Positions 34,174 to 42,447 of a stretch of DNA of 60,102 nucleotides are shown here, piece by piece. A model generated the notes under the pieces. That model ran no database searches. It was not told the origin of the DNA and saw only the letters and a program-made list of their open reading frames with translations. Within the stretch, counting starts at the first letter, position 1, and every line of letters begins with the position of its first letter. The stretch comes from Mycobacterium sp. 852002-51971_SCH5477799-a (GTDB taxonomy: Bacteria; Actinomycetota; Actinomycetes; Mycobacteriales; Mycobacteriaceae): assembly GCF_001667145.1 (NCBI RefSeq), contig NZ_LZIF01000038.1:1-60102 (forward strand), given 5' to 3'. Both the position numbers and the translations under genes were made by a program.

Positions 34174-35409
34174 GTGCGGGGCGGAGAGATCAGGGGCGAG
34201 ATCACGGCCCTGACGGGACTCCGTATTGTCGCCGCGGTGTGGGTGGTGCTGTTCCACTTCCGCCCGATGCTCGGCGATGTGTCAACCGATTTCCGCGACG
34301 CCCTCGCGCCGGTGCTGAATTGCGGCGCCCAGGGCGTCGACCTCTTCTTCATCCTCAGCGGGTTCGTGCTGACGTACAACTACCTCGACCGCATGGGGCG
34401 GTCCTGGTCGACCCGCGCGACCCTGCATTTCCTGTGGCTGCGACTGGCCCGGGTGTGGCCGGTGTATTTGGTCACTCTGCACATCGCCGCGCTGTGGGTG
34501 ATCTTCACCCTGCATGTCGGGCATGTGCCGTCGCCGGATGCCGCACAGCTCACCGCGATCAGCTACGTGCGCCAAATCCTGTTGGTGCAGCTGTGGTTCG
34601 TCCCGTTCTTCGATGACTCCAGTTGGGACGGGCCGGCCTGGTCGATCAGCGCCGAATGGCTGGCCTATGTGCTGTTCGCCGTCTTGGTGCTGGTCTTGTT
34701 GCGGATGAAACAGGCGACCAGGGCGCGCAGCCTGATGGTCCTCGCATTCGCGGCATCGCTGCCGCCGGTGTTGATGTTGCTCGCCAGCGGCCACTTCTAC
34801 ACACCGTGGAGTTGGCTACCGCGAATCGTCACGCAGTTCACGGCGGGAGCGTTGGCCTGTGCCGCGGTACGCAGGCTTCGGCTGAGCGATCGCGGTCGCC
34901 GCGCCGCCGGATATGTTTCCCTGCTTCTCCTGGCCGCCGTGGTGGGTGTGCTGTATTGGTTTGGCGCGCACCCGATATCGGGAGTGGTGGAGAACGACAG
35001 TGGCGGCGTCGTCGACGTGCTGTTCGTTCCGCTGGTGATTTCGCTGGCCATCGGAATCGGCAGCCTGCCGAGGATCCTGTCCGCCCGGGTGATGGTGTAC
35101 GGCGGCAAGATCTCGTTCTGCCTGTACATGGTGCATGAGCTGGTGCACACCGCGTGGGGCTGGGCCGTCGAGCAATTCGAGCTCAACACCCTGGACAACC
35201 CGTGGAAATGGAACGTCATCGGCCTGCTGGCTATTGCCCTGGTCGCCTCGGCGCTGCTGTATCACGGCGTCGAAGAGCCCGCCCGCCGTTGGATGCGCAA
35301 GATGGTCGATGTCAGAGCCGTGAACGCGGCAAGCGAACCCGGCGAGGCGGGCAGTAAGCTGCATCCGATCGACCGTCCGCTGGAAGCGGTTTCGGCCCGC
35401 GCGGTGTGA
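34174..35409 (+). CDS. Acyltransferase-3 family membrane protein (Rv0517-like)
   Basis: A 411-residue multi-pass membrane protein of the acyltransferase-3 (OafA/NodX) family, which moves acetyl or other acyl groups onto extracytoplasmic sugars or lipids. The N-terminus reads GEITALTGLRIVAAVWVVLFHFRP, with the conserved His; GVDLFFILSGFVLTYNYLDR follows, and about ten helices are evident. The C-terminal 35 residues are polar. There is no SGNH domain; a separate SGNH hydrolase follows on the same strand. GTG 34174 is preceded by GGAAGAG. The acceptor is unknown. Confidence 0.88.
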   Translation: MRGGEIRGEITALTGLRIVAAVWVVLFHFRPMLGDVSTDFRDALAPVLNCGAQGVDLFFILSGFVLTYNYLDRMGRSWSTRATLHFLWLRLARVWPVYLVTLHIAALWVIFTLHVGHVPSPDAAQLTAISYVRQILLVQLWFVPFFDDSSWDGPAWSISAEWLAYVLFAVLVLVLLRMKQATRARSLMVLAFAASLPPVLMLLASGHFYTPWSWLPRIVTQFTAGALACAAVRRLRLSDRGRRAAGYVSLLLLAAVVGVLYWFGAHPISGVVENDSGGVVDVLFVPLVISLAIGIGSLPRILSARVMVYGGKISFCLYMVHELVHTAWGWAVEQFELNTLDNPWKWNVIGLLAIALVASALLYHGVEEPARRWMRKMVDVRAVNAASEPGEAGSKLHPIDRPLEAVSARAV

Positions 35410-35499
35410 CGGCCGCCTCAGCGGCCCTGCGCGATTCCCGGGGAATACTTGATCAGTACGCGGCGGCACCCGACGATGCCGTTGACAGTGGAGGTGAGA

Positions 35500-36186
35500 G
35501 TGAGTCGTCTGGCCACCTTTCTCATTGGGTTGAGTTTTCTGGCGGGCGTGGGCATCGCAGATCCGGCGCAGGTGCGCACCTACGAGACATTAACGCTCGA
35601 CTTCCGGCTGAATCATGTCGCGGTGGTGGGGGATTCGTATACGACGGGAACCAGTGAGGGTGGGGTGGGGTCGAGATCGTGGCCGTCGCGCGCCTGGCAG
35701 GTGCTCGGTTCGCGGGGTTCGCGAATCTCAGGCAGTGTGGCGGCCGAGGGCAGGGCCGGTTATGCCACGCCGGGCGACCACGGCGGTGTTTTCGAGGATC
35801 TGACCGCCAGGGCGGTCCAGCCCGACGACGCTCTGGTGGTGTTCTTCGGCTCCCGCAACGATCAGGGTGTCGATCCCGCGACGCTGACGGTAAAGACCAA
35901 CGCCGCTTTGGCTCTGGCGCGCCGGATGGCGCCGGCGGCGCGGCTGCTGGTGATCGGACCGCCGTGGCCGACGGCCGATGTGCCGCCGTCGATGTTTTTG
36001 ATTCGCGACATCCTCGGCGGCGCGGCCGGGGCGGCGGGGGCGACGTTCATCGACCCGATCGCCGAACACTGGTTCGTCGGGCGGCCTGACCTGATCGGTG
36101 CCGACGGGGTGCATCCGAATGACGCGGGCCATCAGTACATGGCGGACAAGATCGCGCCCCTGATTCGTTCGCAGCTGTCGACCTGA
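35500..36186 (+). CDS. Secreted SGNH/GDSL-family hydrolase (Rv0518-like)
   Basis: A 228-residue protein with an N-terminal signal peptide (VSRLATFLIGLSFLAGVGIA) and an SGNH hydrolase fold. Block I is VAVVGDSYTTG (nucleophile Ser), block II a Gly in GYATPGDHGG, block III FFGSRND (Asn), and block V GVHPNDAGHQYM (Asp and His). The enzyme is probably exported and could de-acylate, or work with the acyltransferase encoded just upstream. GTG 35500 was chosen for GGAGG at 35490-35494, 5 nt away; ATG 35476 is an alternative. Confidence 0.85.
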   Translation: MSRLATFLIGLSFLAGVGIADPAQVRTYETLTLDFRLNHVAVVGDSYTTGTSEGGVGSRSWPSRAWQVLGSRGSRISGSVAAEGRAGYATPGDHGGVFEDLTARAVQPDDALVVFFGSRNDQGVDPATLTVKTNAALALARRMAPAARLLVIGPPWPTADVPPSMFLIRDILGGAAGAAGATFIDPIAEHWFVGRPDLIGADGVHPNDAGHQYMADKIAPLIRSQLST

Positions 36187-36249
36187 CTCAGGACGGGTGG
36201 CCGAGCCGAAGCCGGGACGGCACAGCGAGTTTGGCGTGGATTTAGGGGC

Positions 36250-36366
36250 TCAGTCGTCCGCGTGCCGCTCGTAGTCCCAGCGCTCCAAGCGGTCTTGGAC
36301 GTGGAGGAACCCGATTCCGGCGAAGGGCGCGGCTACTGCGACGCAGACCAGCAATAGCGGTGACAT
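36250..36366 (-). CDS. 38-residue membrane peptide
   Basis: A short ORF with ATG at 36366 and TGA at 36250-36252. The product is a hydrophobic stretch (MSPLLLVCVAVAAPFAGIGF) followed by a charged tail (LHVQDRLERWDYERHADD), typical of a single-helix small membrane protein. GGAGG stands about 10 nt upstream of the ATG. Codon third positions are mostly G/C. It sits downstream of the large acyltransferase-SGNH gene on the same strand, 68 bp after that stop, and may be translated from the same or its own transcript. Function unknown. Confidence 0.6.
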   Translation of the reverse strand: MSPLLLVCVAVAAPFAGIGFLHVQDRLERWDYERHADD

Positions 36367-36434
36367 AACCCTAAAACCTCCAAAAGTCCTTCACTGATCT
36401 GACGTTGGTCAGCCACGAGAAGTTCATTCTTTAC

Positions 36435-38600
36435 TCAGCCGTTCGCCAGGGCGCGGTCGGCGAGCGCACCCATCAGCGGCGCCACCAATTGCGCGTATTC
36501 GGTTGTCACATGGTTGTCGTCGCGGAACACCAGGGTGTTGCCGACGATGATCGGGCAGCGGTCGGGGGTACAGAACATGTCGGTCAGGTCGGCGTAGTGG
36601 CCGCCGCTGTGCACCGTCGCCGCCTGCTCAGCGGCGATCCCGTCGCGGTCCACGGCGTCGGGTTTCGTTGGCGTACAGGCGTTTACGTCGTCGAGGTGGG
36701 CGGACAGGCAGGTCGGTGCGGACGAATGCGGGTCGGGAGCGGGTCCCAACACGAGGACGGTCGCGCCGGTGCCGCGCAACTGCGCCACGGTGCGTCCCAC
36801 GGTGTCGATCCATGCCGGGTCATACGAGGTGAAGCCGAAGTCTCCGCCGTAGCGTCGGCTCATGTCCAGCACGATCAGGCTTGGGCGTTCGGCGTTCATC
36901 CGACCCATGATCTGCGCGCGCCACTGTTCGCATTCGGTGTATTCGCGGCCCAGATACGGGCTCACGATGTGCAGGTCTTGTAGCGGGCAGGTCACCTTGG
37001 CCAGCGTCTCCAGTCGCCAGTGCCGCTGCTCGGCGAGTCGCTCGAAGGCCGGGTTCCACATGGCGGCGTGCGAGTCACCGATCAGCGCGACGGTCGTCGG
37101 CGAGGCGGTGTCGCCGGTCGCGCACTCGCTCTGGCCGACGTCGCGCCAGGAGCGCACGCAGCCGTTGACGAAAACGGCGGCCTTGTCGGCGGGCGCCTTG
37201 GCCAGCGGCGGGTCCAGGTTCGACGGGACGGCTCGCAGACCGACGGCCGCCGCGAGTGCCTCGTGGGCTTGATCGAACGCCTGACGGACCGCCGCTTCCT
37301 CGGGACTGGCGGCCCGGACGCTGGTCGGCGACGACGCGGTGATGTTGGCGCGTGGAGCCGCCACCCCGTGGCCCACCGGCGCGGGAATGAGGTTGAGCAG
37401 CAGCATGCATGCGCACGCCGTGGCGGCGCTGGCGCCGCCGGCCACGACCAGGCTGACTTTCACCGACCGGCGCAGCGCCGCGGCGAAGCGGCCCGGGTTC
37501 TCCACCAGATGCAACGTGATGACGGCGAGCCCCGCGGCGACGGCCGTCGCGCTCAGCCTGGCCGGTAGGCCCGCCGGTTCCCCGAGCAGCGCGGGCATCA
37601 GCAGCAGCACCGGCCAGTGCCACAGGTACCACGAGTACGAGATCCGGCCGATCGCGCGCATCGCCGGGCGACACAGCAGGCGACCGGGCCCCAGCCCGCC
37701 GGTGACGGCGCCGCCGCCGATGATGAGCGCGGTGCCCAGCACCGGCAGCAGCGCCTCGGTGCCGGGATAGGGGGTGTGGGAGTCGAGTTGGGTGCAGGTC
37801 AGCAAGATCAGCGCCAGACCGCCCCACCCGGCGATCGACGCGGTCCGCACCGACAGCCGGCGCCACTGCTGGAGCGACAGGGCCACCAGGCCACCGGCGG
37901 CCAGCTCCCAGGCACGGGTGGGTAGCGAGAAGAACGCCCACGACGGCGAGGTGCGGGTCCACAGCGCGCCGGCCGTCAGCGACGCCACAGCGATCACCGC
38001 AAGGACCACCGCGTACGGGGTCGCGCGGGTCGCGGACCCGCGTAGCGGCGGGATGCGCCGGGCCAACCAGGCGACGGCGATGATCAGCACCGGCCACACC
38101 AGGTAGAACTGCTCTTCCACGCCCAACGACCAGTAGTGCTGGAAGGGCGACGGTGCGTCGGAGGCCAGATAGTCGGTGCCCCGCACCGCGAACCGGTAGT
38201 TGCCGACGTACAGGGCGCTGGCGATGCCGTCGAGGAACACGCTGCGCGCCTGCAGCGGGGGCAGCACCGCGGCCGCGCCGATCGCGGTGATGGCGCCGAC
38301 TATGGCCGCCGCCGGCAGCAGCCGCCGGGCGCGCGCTCCGTAAAACCGGCCCAGCGCAACGGTATTCGTGGTGCTGGCCTCGCGAAAGAGCAGCCCGGTG
38401 ATCAGGAAGCCGGAGATGACGAAGAAGACGTCCACACCGATGTAGCCGCCGGTGATCCCCGGGATACCCGCGTGATAGAGCACGACCGCGACCACGGCGA
38501 CGGTGCGCAGTCCCTCGATGTCGGGCCGAAATCCCCTGCGGGAAGTGCGCCGCGCAGCTGGGTGTGGGCTGCTGGCGACCGATTGCTCCCGAAGTGTCAT
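36435..38600 (-). CDS. Fused acyltransferase-3 / SGNH O-acyltransferase (OatA/OafB type)
   Basis: A 721-residue two-domain protein. Residues about 20-390 form the acyltransferase-3 membrane domain (FRPDIEGLRTVAVVAVVLYHAGIP, GYIGVDVFFVISGFLITGLL, RFYGARARRLLP). After a Pro/Ala-rich linker, the extracytoplasmic SGNH domain (about 440-721) has the nucleophile S510 in LIGDSHAAMW and the D694-x2-H697 pair in DDNHVTTEY. Such fusions O-acetylate peptidoglycan or surface polysaccharide. Paralogues in M. tuberculosis include Rv1565c and Rv0111; none sits at this place there. It is upstream of, and separate from, the esterase gene by 9 bp on the same strand. Confidence 0.88.
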   Translation of the reverse strand: MTLREQSVASSPHPAARRTSRRGFRPDIEGLRTVAVVAVVLYHAGIPGITGGYIGVDVFFVISGFLITGLLFREASTTNTVALGRFYGARARRLLPAAAIVGAITAIGAAAVLPPLQARSVFLDGIASALYVGNYRFAVRGTDYLASDAPSPFQHYWSLGVEEQFYLVWPVLIIAVAWLARRIPPLRGSATRATPYAVVLAVIAVASLTAGALWTRTSPSWAFFSLPTRAWELAAGGLVALSLQQWRRLSVRTASIAGWGGLALILLTCTQLDSHTPYPGTEALLPVLGTALIIGGGAVTGGLGPGRLLCRPAMRAIGRISYSWYLWHWPVLLLMPALLGEPAGLPARLSATAVAAGLAVITLHLVENPGRFAAALRRSVKVSLVVAGGASAATACACMLLLNLIPAPVGHGVAAPRANITASSPTSVRAASPEEAAVRQAFDQAHEALAAAVGLRAVPSNLDPPLAKAPADKAAVFVNGCVRSWRDVGQSECATGDTASPTTVALIGDSHAAMWNPAFERLAEQRHWRLETLAKVTCPLQDLHIVSPYLGREYTECEQWRAQIMGRMNAERPSLIVLDMSRRYGGDFGFTSYDPAWIDTVGRTVAQLRGTGATVLVLGPAPDPHSSAPTCLSAHLDDVNACTPTKPDAVDRDGIAAEQAATVHSGGHYADLTDMFCTPDRCPIIVGNTLVFRDDNHVTTEYAQLVAPLMGALADRALANG

Positions 38601-38609
38601 CTGCGTGGG

Positions 38610-39473
38610 CTAGGTCGCCATCCAGGCGAGCTCACCGGGCAGCTGGCTGCGCCAGTAGGCGACGTCGTGTCCGCCGAGGGAGAAACTGCCCGCCGGCTGG
38701 GTCTTCAACTGATAGACGAATTGCTTTGTGGCGAAATAGAATCGGTCGAAGTTGCCGCAGTCCACGCGCAGCGGAATCGAATTCAGCGCGGGCAGGCCCA
38801 GCACGCTGTTCTGCACAAAGTCCTCGTTGCTGTCGAACGCCCCGGGCGCGCTCAGCGGGTACGAGGTGTACAACGCCGGGCTGATGGCACAAATGCCGGC
38901 GGTCCGTGCCGGACCCAGCTTGGCACCCAGGCGAAGCGCGCCGTACCCGCCCATCGACCACCCCATGAAACCGACCCGGGAGGTGTCGAAACCCATGGTG
39001 GACAGCATCGGCAGCAGCTCGTCGAGCACCATGGCCCCGGAGTCCTCGCCGGAAGTCCTTTTGTGCCAATAGGTGTTGCCACCGTCGACGCCGACGACCG
39101 CGAATGGCGGCTTGCCCTCCTTGGCCAGCTGGGCCAGCCCATCCGGGACGCCCATGTCGATCATCTGGTTGGCGTCGCCGTCCATCCCGTGCAGCGCGAT
39201 CACCGGGCGCAGCGAGCCGGTCTGGCCCGGCGGCATGGCGATCACGTAGTTCGTCTTGATGCCTCCGCGGGCCGCCGACACGAACGAGCCGGTGAGCCGG
39301 GTCGGCAGGGACTTGCCCGCCGCCGACGGCTCGAACGGCGCGGGAGCCTGCGGCAGTGTCGCGGCGCGCGAAGCGGCCGGAGCCAGCAGCGAGCCGAAGG
39401 TGAGCACGCCGGCGGCTCCGAGGCTGGCACCGGCGCCCATCCGGAGCACCGCTCGGCGTGTGAGGTCAGGCAT
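38610..39473 (-). CDS. Exported alpha/beta-hydrolase esterase (Rv0519c-like)
   Basis: A 287-residue protein with a Tat-type signal (TRRAVLRMGAGASLGAAGVLTFGSLL) and an esterase-D/antigen-85-like alpha/beta-hydrolase fold. The nucleophile elbow is GFMGWSMGGYGALRL, and the His is likely in FSLGGHDVAYWRSQLP near the C-terminus. LHGMDGDA contributes to the oxyanion hole. ATG 39473 places the RR motif correctly; the open frame further upstream has no signal character. It lies 9 bp before the large acyltransferase gene, consistent with an esterase-acyltransferase operon acting outside the cytoplasmic membrane. Confidence 0.86.
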   Translation of the reverse strand: MPDLTRRAVLRMGAGASLGAAGVLTFGSLLAPAASRAATLPQAPAPFEPSAAGKSLPTRLTGSFVSAARGGIKTNYVIAMPPGQTGSLRPVIALHGMDGDANQMIDMGVPDGLAQLAKEGKPPFAVVGVDGGNTYWHKRTSGEDSGAMVLDELLPMLSTMGFDTSRVGFMGWSMGGYGALRLGAKLGPARTAGICAISPALYTSYPLSAPGAFDSNEDFVQNSVLGLPALNSIPLRVDCGNFDRFYFATKQFVYQLKTQPAGSFSLGGHDVAYWRSQLPGELAWMAT

Positions 39474-39895
39474 GATCGCAATGATGCCGCGCTCAGCGGG
39501 GATTACCCGCCGAGCCACGCCGTATTGGAAGCATTGTGTGATCTGGCGTGACCGTTCGGTCACGAAGCGGTGACCCTTTGCCCGCGGGCAGCGCCGGCGC
39601 CGAGTTGCACCCGTCGACCGGATCGTAGTCATGGTAGCGCCGATTTCCCCCGTCACCGCCGCTCACATCATTGCGATCGTGTTGCCTTCTCGGACAGCGG
39701 GAGACGCGGTCGCGCCGCTCGTCCAGCCCGCGCCCCGATATCGCTGTTCGCTGCGCGCGGCCTCCGGCCGCCGCGGTGCTGCCGGCACCGGGGCGGGAAT
39801 GCAATCTCGCAGGTTTCAACCCTCGCCCGGTGCAGCCGAATTGAGAAGGATCGAGCCTTTAGTGCACACAAAGCGGAGCGGAAGAGGATGGTGAA
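39474..39895. other. 422-bp intergenic region between divergent esterase and ssuD genes
   Basis: No convincing coding region. The stretch is GC-rich with an inverted CGGCCTCCGGCCG (about 39760-39772). A GGAAGAGG at about 39880-39887 serves ssuD. No poly-Cys leader ORF was found here although ssuD is a sulphur-scavenging gene. Promoters for both genes must lie here, but none stands out. Confidence 0.45.
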
Positions 39896-41041
39896 TTGAG
39901 TCTCGCGTTTCATTGGTTTCTGCCGACCTACGGCGATTCGCGGAATCTGGTCGCGGGCGGACATGGCACGGCGATGTCTGGTGACCGGCCGGCATCCCTG
40001 AAGTACCTGCACCAGATCTGCACGGCCGCCGAGGGCAACGGTTTCGAAGCCGTCCTCACGCCCACTGGACTGTGGTGTGAGGATGCGTGGCTGACGACGG
40101 CGATGCTGGTCGAATCTACCGAGACGCTGAAGTTTTTGGTCGCGTTCCGTCCCGGGCTGCTGAGTCCGACCCTGGCCGCCCAGATGGCCGGCACCTTCCA
40201 GCGGCATTCCGAGGGCCGACTGCTGCTCAACGTCGTCACCGGCGGCGAACCGCACGAGCAACGCGCCTACGGGGATTTCCTGGACAAGGAGGCACGGTAC
40301 GCCCGCACCGCAGAGTTCTTGCATGTGGTGCGCCAACTGTGGACATCCAAGGAGCCGGTAACCTTTGCCGGAGAACACATTCAGGTGCAGGACGCGCAGC
40401 TGAACAACCCGCCCGACCCGATACCGGCGGTGTTCTTCGGCGGGTCCTCGGGCACCGCCGGACCGGTGGCGGCCAAGCACTCCGATGTGTATCTCACCTG
40501 GGGTGAGCCGCTGACTGCGGTGGCAAAGAAGCTCGACTGGGTTCGCGGGCTGGCCGTCGACGCCGGCCGGATCCTGCAGTACGGCTTGCGGATTCATGTC
40601 ATCAGCCGTGATACTGCCGCGCAGGCGTGGGCCGAGGCCGACCGGCTGCTCGCCGCGATCGACCCGGCCGATGTCGAACGGGTGCAGGCCAGCCTGGCGC
40701 GCAGCGAATCCGAAGGCCAGCGTCGCATGCTGGACCTGCACGGCGGCGACAGCAGCAAATTGCTGGTCGACCCCAACCTGTGGGCCGGGGTGGGTCTAGT
40801 TCGCGGGGGAGCGGGCACCGCGCTGGTCGGGTCGCATGCCGAGGTCGCCGAGCGGCTGGCCGAATACGCCAAATTGGGCATCAGCCACTTCATCCTGTCG
40901 GGATATCCGCATCTGGAAGAGGCGTATTGGTTTGGTGAGGGGGTCCTGCCGCTGCTCGAACGGATGGGTTTGTGGCGGCACCCGAACCGTCAGTCGCACC
41001 CGGCGGCGGCGACGCCGTTCGCGGCCGCATCGGCGCACTGA
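39896..41041 (+). CDS. ssuD: FMNH2-dependent alkanesulfonate monooxygenase SsuD
   Basis: A 381-residue bacterial-luciferase-family TIM barrel. SsuD desulfonates alkanesulfonates, using FMNH2 from a partner reductase, to release sulfite for sulphur assimilation. Diagnostic segments shared with E. coli SsuD are FHWFLPTYGD, PTGLWCEDAW (C61), LKFLVAFRPG, FFGGSS, YLTWGEP, YGLRIHVISRD (active-site Arg and His), NLWAGVGLVRGGAGTALVG and FILSGYPHLEEAYWFGE. The start is TTG 39896, because the upstream ATG frame terminates at once. No SsuE reductase or SsuABC transporter is adjacent; an MHS transporter follows 5 bp downstream. Confidence 0.94.
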   Translation: MSLAFHWFLPTYGDSRNLVAGGHGTAMSGDRPASLKYLHQICTAAEGNGFEAVLTPTGLWCEDAWLTTAMLVESTETLKFLVAFRPGLLSPTLAAQMAGTFQRHSEGRLLLNVVTGGEPHEQRAYGDFLDKEARYARTAEFLHVVRQLWTSKEPVTFAGEHIQVQDAQLNNPPDPIPAVFFGGSSGTAGPVAAKHSDVYLTWGEPLTAVAKKLDWVRGLAVDAGRILQYGLRIHVISRDTAAQAWAEADRLLAAIDPADVERVQASLARSESEGQRRMLDLHGGDSSKLLVDPNLWAGVGLVRGGAGTALVGSHAEVAERLAEYAKLGISHFILSGYPHLEEAYWFGEGVLPLLERMGLWRHPNRQSHPAAATPFAAASAH

Positions 41042-41046
41042 CGGCC

Positions 41047-42405
41047 ATGGCGGCAACCTTGCCGGCGTCCGCACGCGACGCCGCGATCGCCACCGCAGTG
41101 ACCGACGCGGTCGCAGAACCCGCCGAGCAGCAGCGCCGGCGGCTGCGCATCGTCGTCGCGGCGAGCCTGCTGGGCACCACGGTCGAGTGGTACGACTTTT
41201 TCCTCTACGCCACCGCGGCCGGCCTGGTGTTCAACAAGCTGTTCTTTCCCAACGAGAGTTCTTTGGTGGGAACATTATTGGCGTTCGCGACCTTCGCCGT
41301 CGGGTTCGTGATGCGGCCCATCGGGGGCCTGGTGTTCGGTCACATCGGCGATCGCATCGGTCGCAAGCGCAGCCTCGCGTTGACCATGCTCATCATGGGC
41401 GGCGCGACGGCACTGATCGGCACGTTGCCGACGGCGGCGCAGATCGGTGCGTGGGCGCCGGTGCTGCTGCTGGTCTTGCGCGTGCTGCAGGGTTTCGCGC
41501 TTGGCGGTGAGTGGGGCGGGGCGGTGCTGCTGGCCGTCGAACACAGCCCCGGCGACCGGCGCGGCCGCTTCGGGGCGATTCCGCAGATCGGTTTGGCGCT
41601 CGGATTGGCCTTGGGCACCGGCATATTCGCCTTCCTGCAAGTCGTTTTGGGGCCAGCGCGGTTTCTCTCCTACGGCTGGCGCATCGGATTCCTGCTGAGC
41701 CTGCTGCTGGTCGTGATCGGCATCGTGGTCCGGTTGCGGGTCGACGAGACACCGGCGTTCCGCGAATTGCAAGACCTGCGGGCCGCATCCACCGTGCCGA
41801 TCCGCGACATCGTCTGTGAGCCGCGTTCCCGGCGCAACACTGTGCTGGGCCTGCTGTCGCGGTGGGCCGAGGGCTCGGCGTTCAACACCTGGGGTGTTTT
41901 CGCCATCAGTTACGCCACCGGCGCCCTGGAATTGAATCGGGTCTCGGTCTTGGTGGTGGTGACCATCGCCGCCCTGGTCATGGCGGTGCTGCTGCCGGTG
42001 TCCGGACGCTTGACCGAGCGCTTCGGCGCGCGGCGGGTGTACCTGGCCGGCATCGCCTCTTACGGCCTGGCGGCCTTTCCGGCGTTCGCCCTGTTCGGCA
42101 CCAAGAATCTGGCGTGGTTCGGGCTGGCGATGATCGTCGTGTTCGGCGCAGTGCATGCGCTGTTCTACGGCGCGCAGGGCACGCTGTACTCCGCGCTGTA
42201 CCCCACGAACACGCGCTACACCGGGTTGTCGTTCGTCTACCAGGTCTCGGGCATCTACGCCTCCGGGGTCACGCCGATGATCCTGACCGCGCTGATCGCG
42301 GCGCTCGGCGGGGCGCCGTGGCTGGCGTGCGGGTATCTGGTTGCGACAGCGGTGATCAGTGTGATCGCCACGGCTTTGATTCGCGACCGAGACCTCTACC
42401 TGTAA
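41047..42405 (+). CDS. MHS-family (metabolite:H+ symporter) MFS transporter
   Basis: A 452-residue, 12-helix transporter of the metabolite:H+ symporter family (ShiA/ProP/citrate types). Family marks are GTTVEWYDFFLYATAAGLVFNKLFF, VMRPIGGLVFGHIGDRIGRKRSL (the MFS loop 2-3 motif), LQGFALGGEWGGAVLLAVEHSP and RVDETPAF. ATG 41047 is used; an in-frame start further up lies inside ssuD. The tight spacing behind ssuD suggests that it imports an organosulfonate or another organic acid, but the substrate cannot be read from sequence. Confidence 0.9.
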   Translation: MAATLPASARDAAIATAVTDAVAEPAEQQRRRLRIVVAASLLGTTVEWYDFFLYATAAGLVFNKLFFPNESSLVGTLLAFATFAVGFVMRPIGGLVFGHIGDRIGRKRSLALTMLIMGGATALIGTLPTAAQIGAWAPVLLLVLRVLQGFALGGEWGGAVLLAVEHSPGDRRGRFGAIPQIGLALGLALGTGIFAFLQVVLGPARFLSYGWRIGFLLSLLLVVIGIVVRLRVDETPAFRELQDLRAASTVPIRDIVCEPRSRRNTVLGLLSRWAEGSAFNTWGVFAISYATGALELNRVSVLVVVTIAALVMAVLLPVSGRLTERFGARRVYLAGIASYGLAAFPAFALFGTKNLAWFGLAMIVVFGAVHALFYGAQGTLYSALYPTNTRYTGLSFVYQVSGIYASGVTPMILTALIAALGGAPWLACGYLVATAVISVIATALIRDRDLYL

Positions 42406-42435
42406 GCCGTTGTTGCTGCGGGCCGCGAAGCCCGA

Positions 42436-42441
42436 TAGCGT
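42436..42441 (+). promoter_or_regulatory. -10 element of a probable leaderless gabP promoter
   Basis: TAGCGT is followed by 6 nt and ATG 42448. Confidence 0.5.
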
Positions 42442-42447
42442 CCGGGC

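Noticed and set aside
33939..34379. Reverse-strand frame covering the STAS-acyltransferase gap
   Set aside because: It runs antisense into the acyltransferase N-terminus, with Ser/Thr/Arg-rich sequence, no domain and no start signals.
39474..39895. Search for a cysteine leader peptide before ssuD
   Set aside because: No frame shows a Cys cluster; one frame has two isolated Cys and a long Ala/Pro composition.
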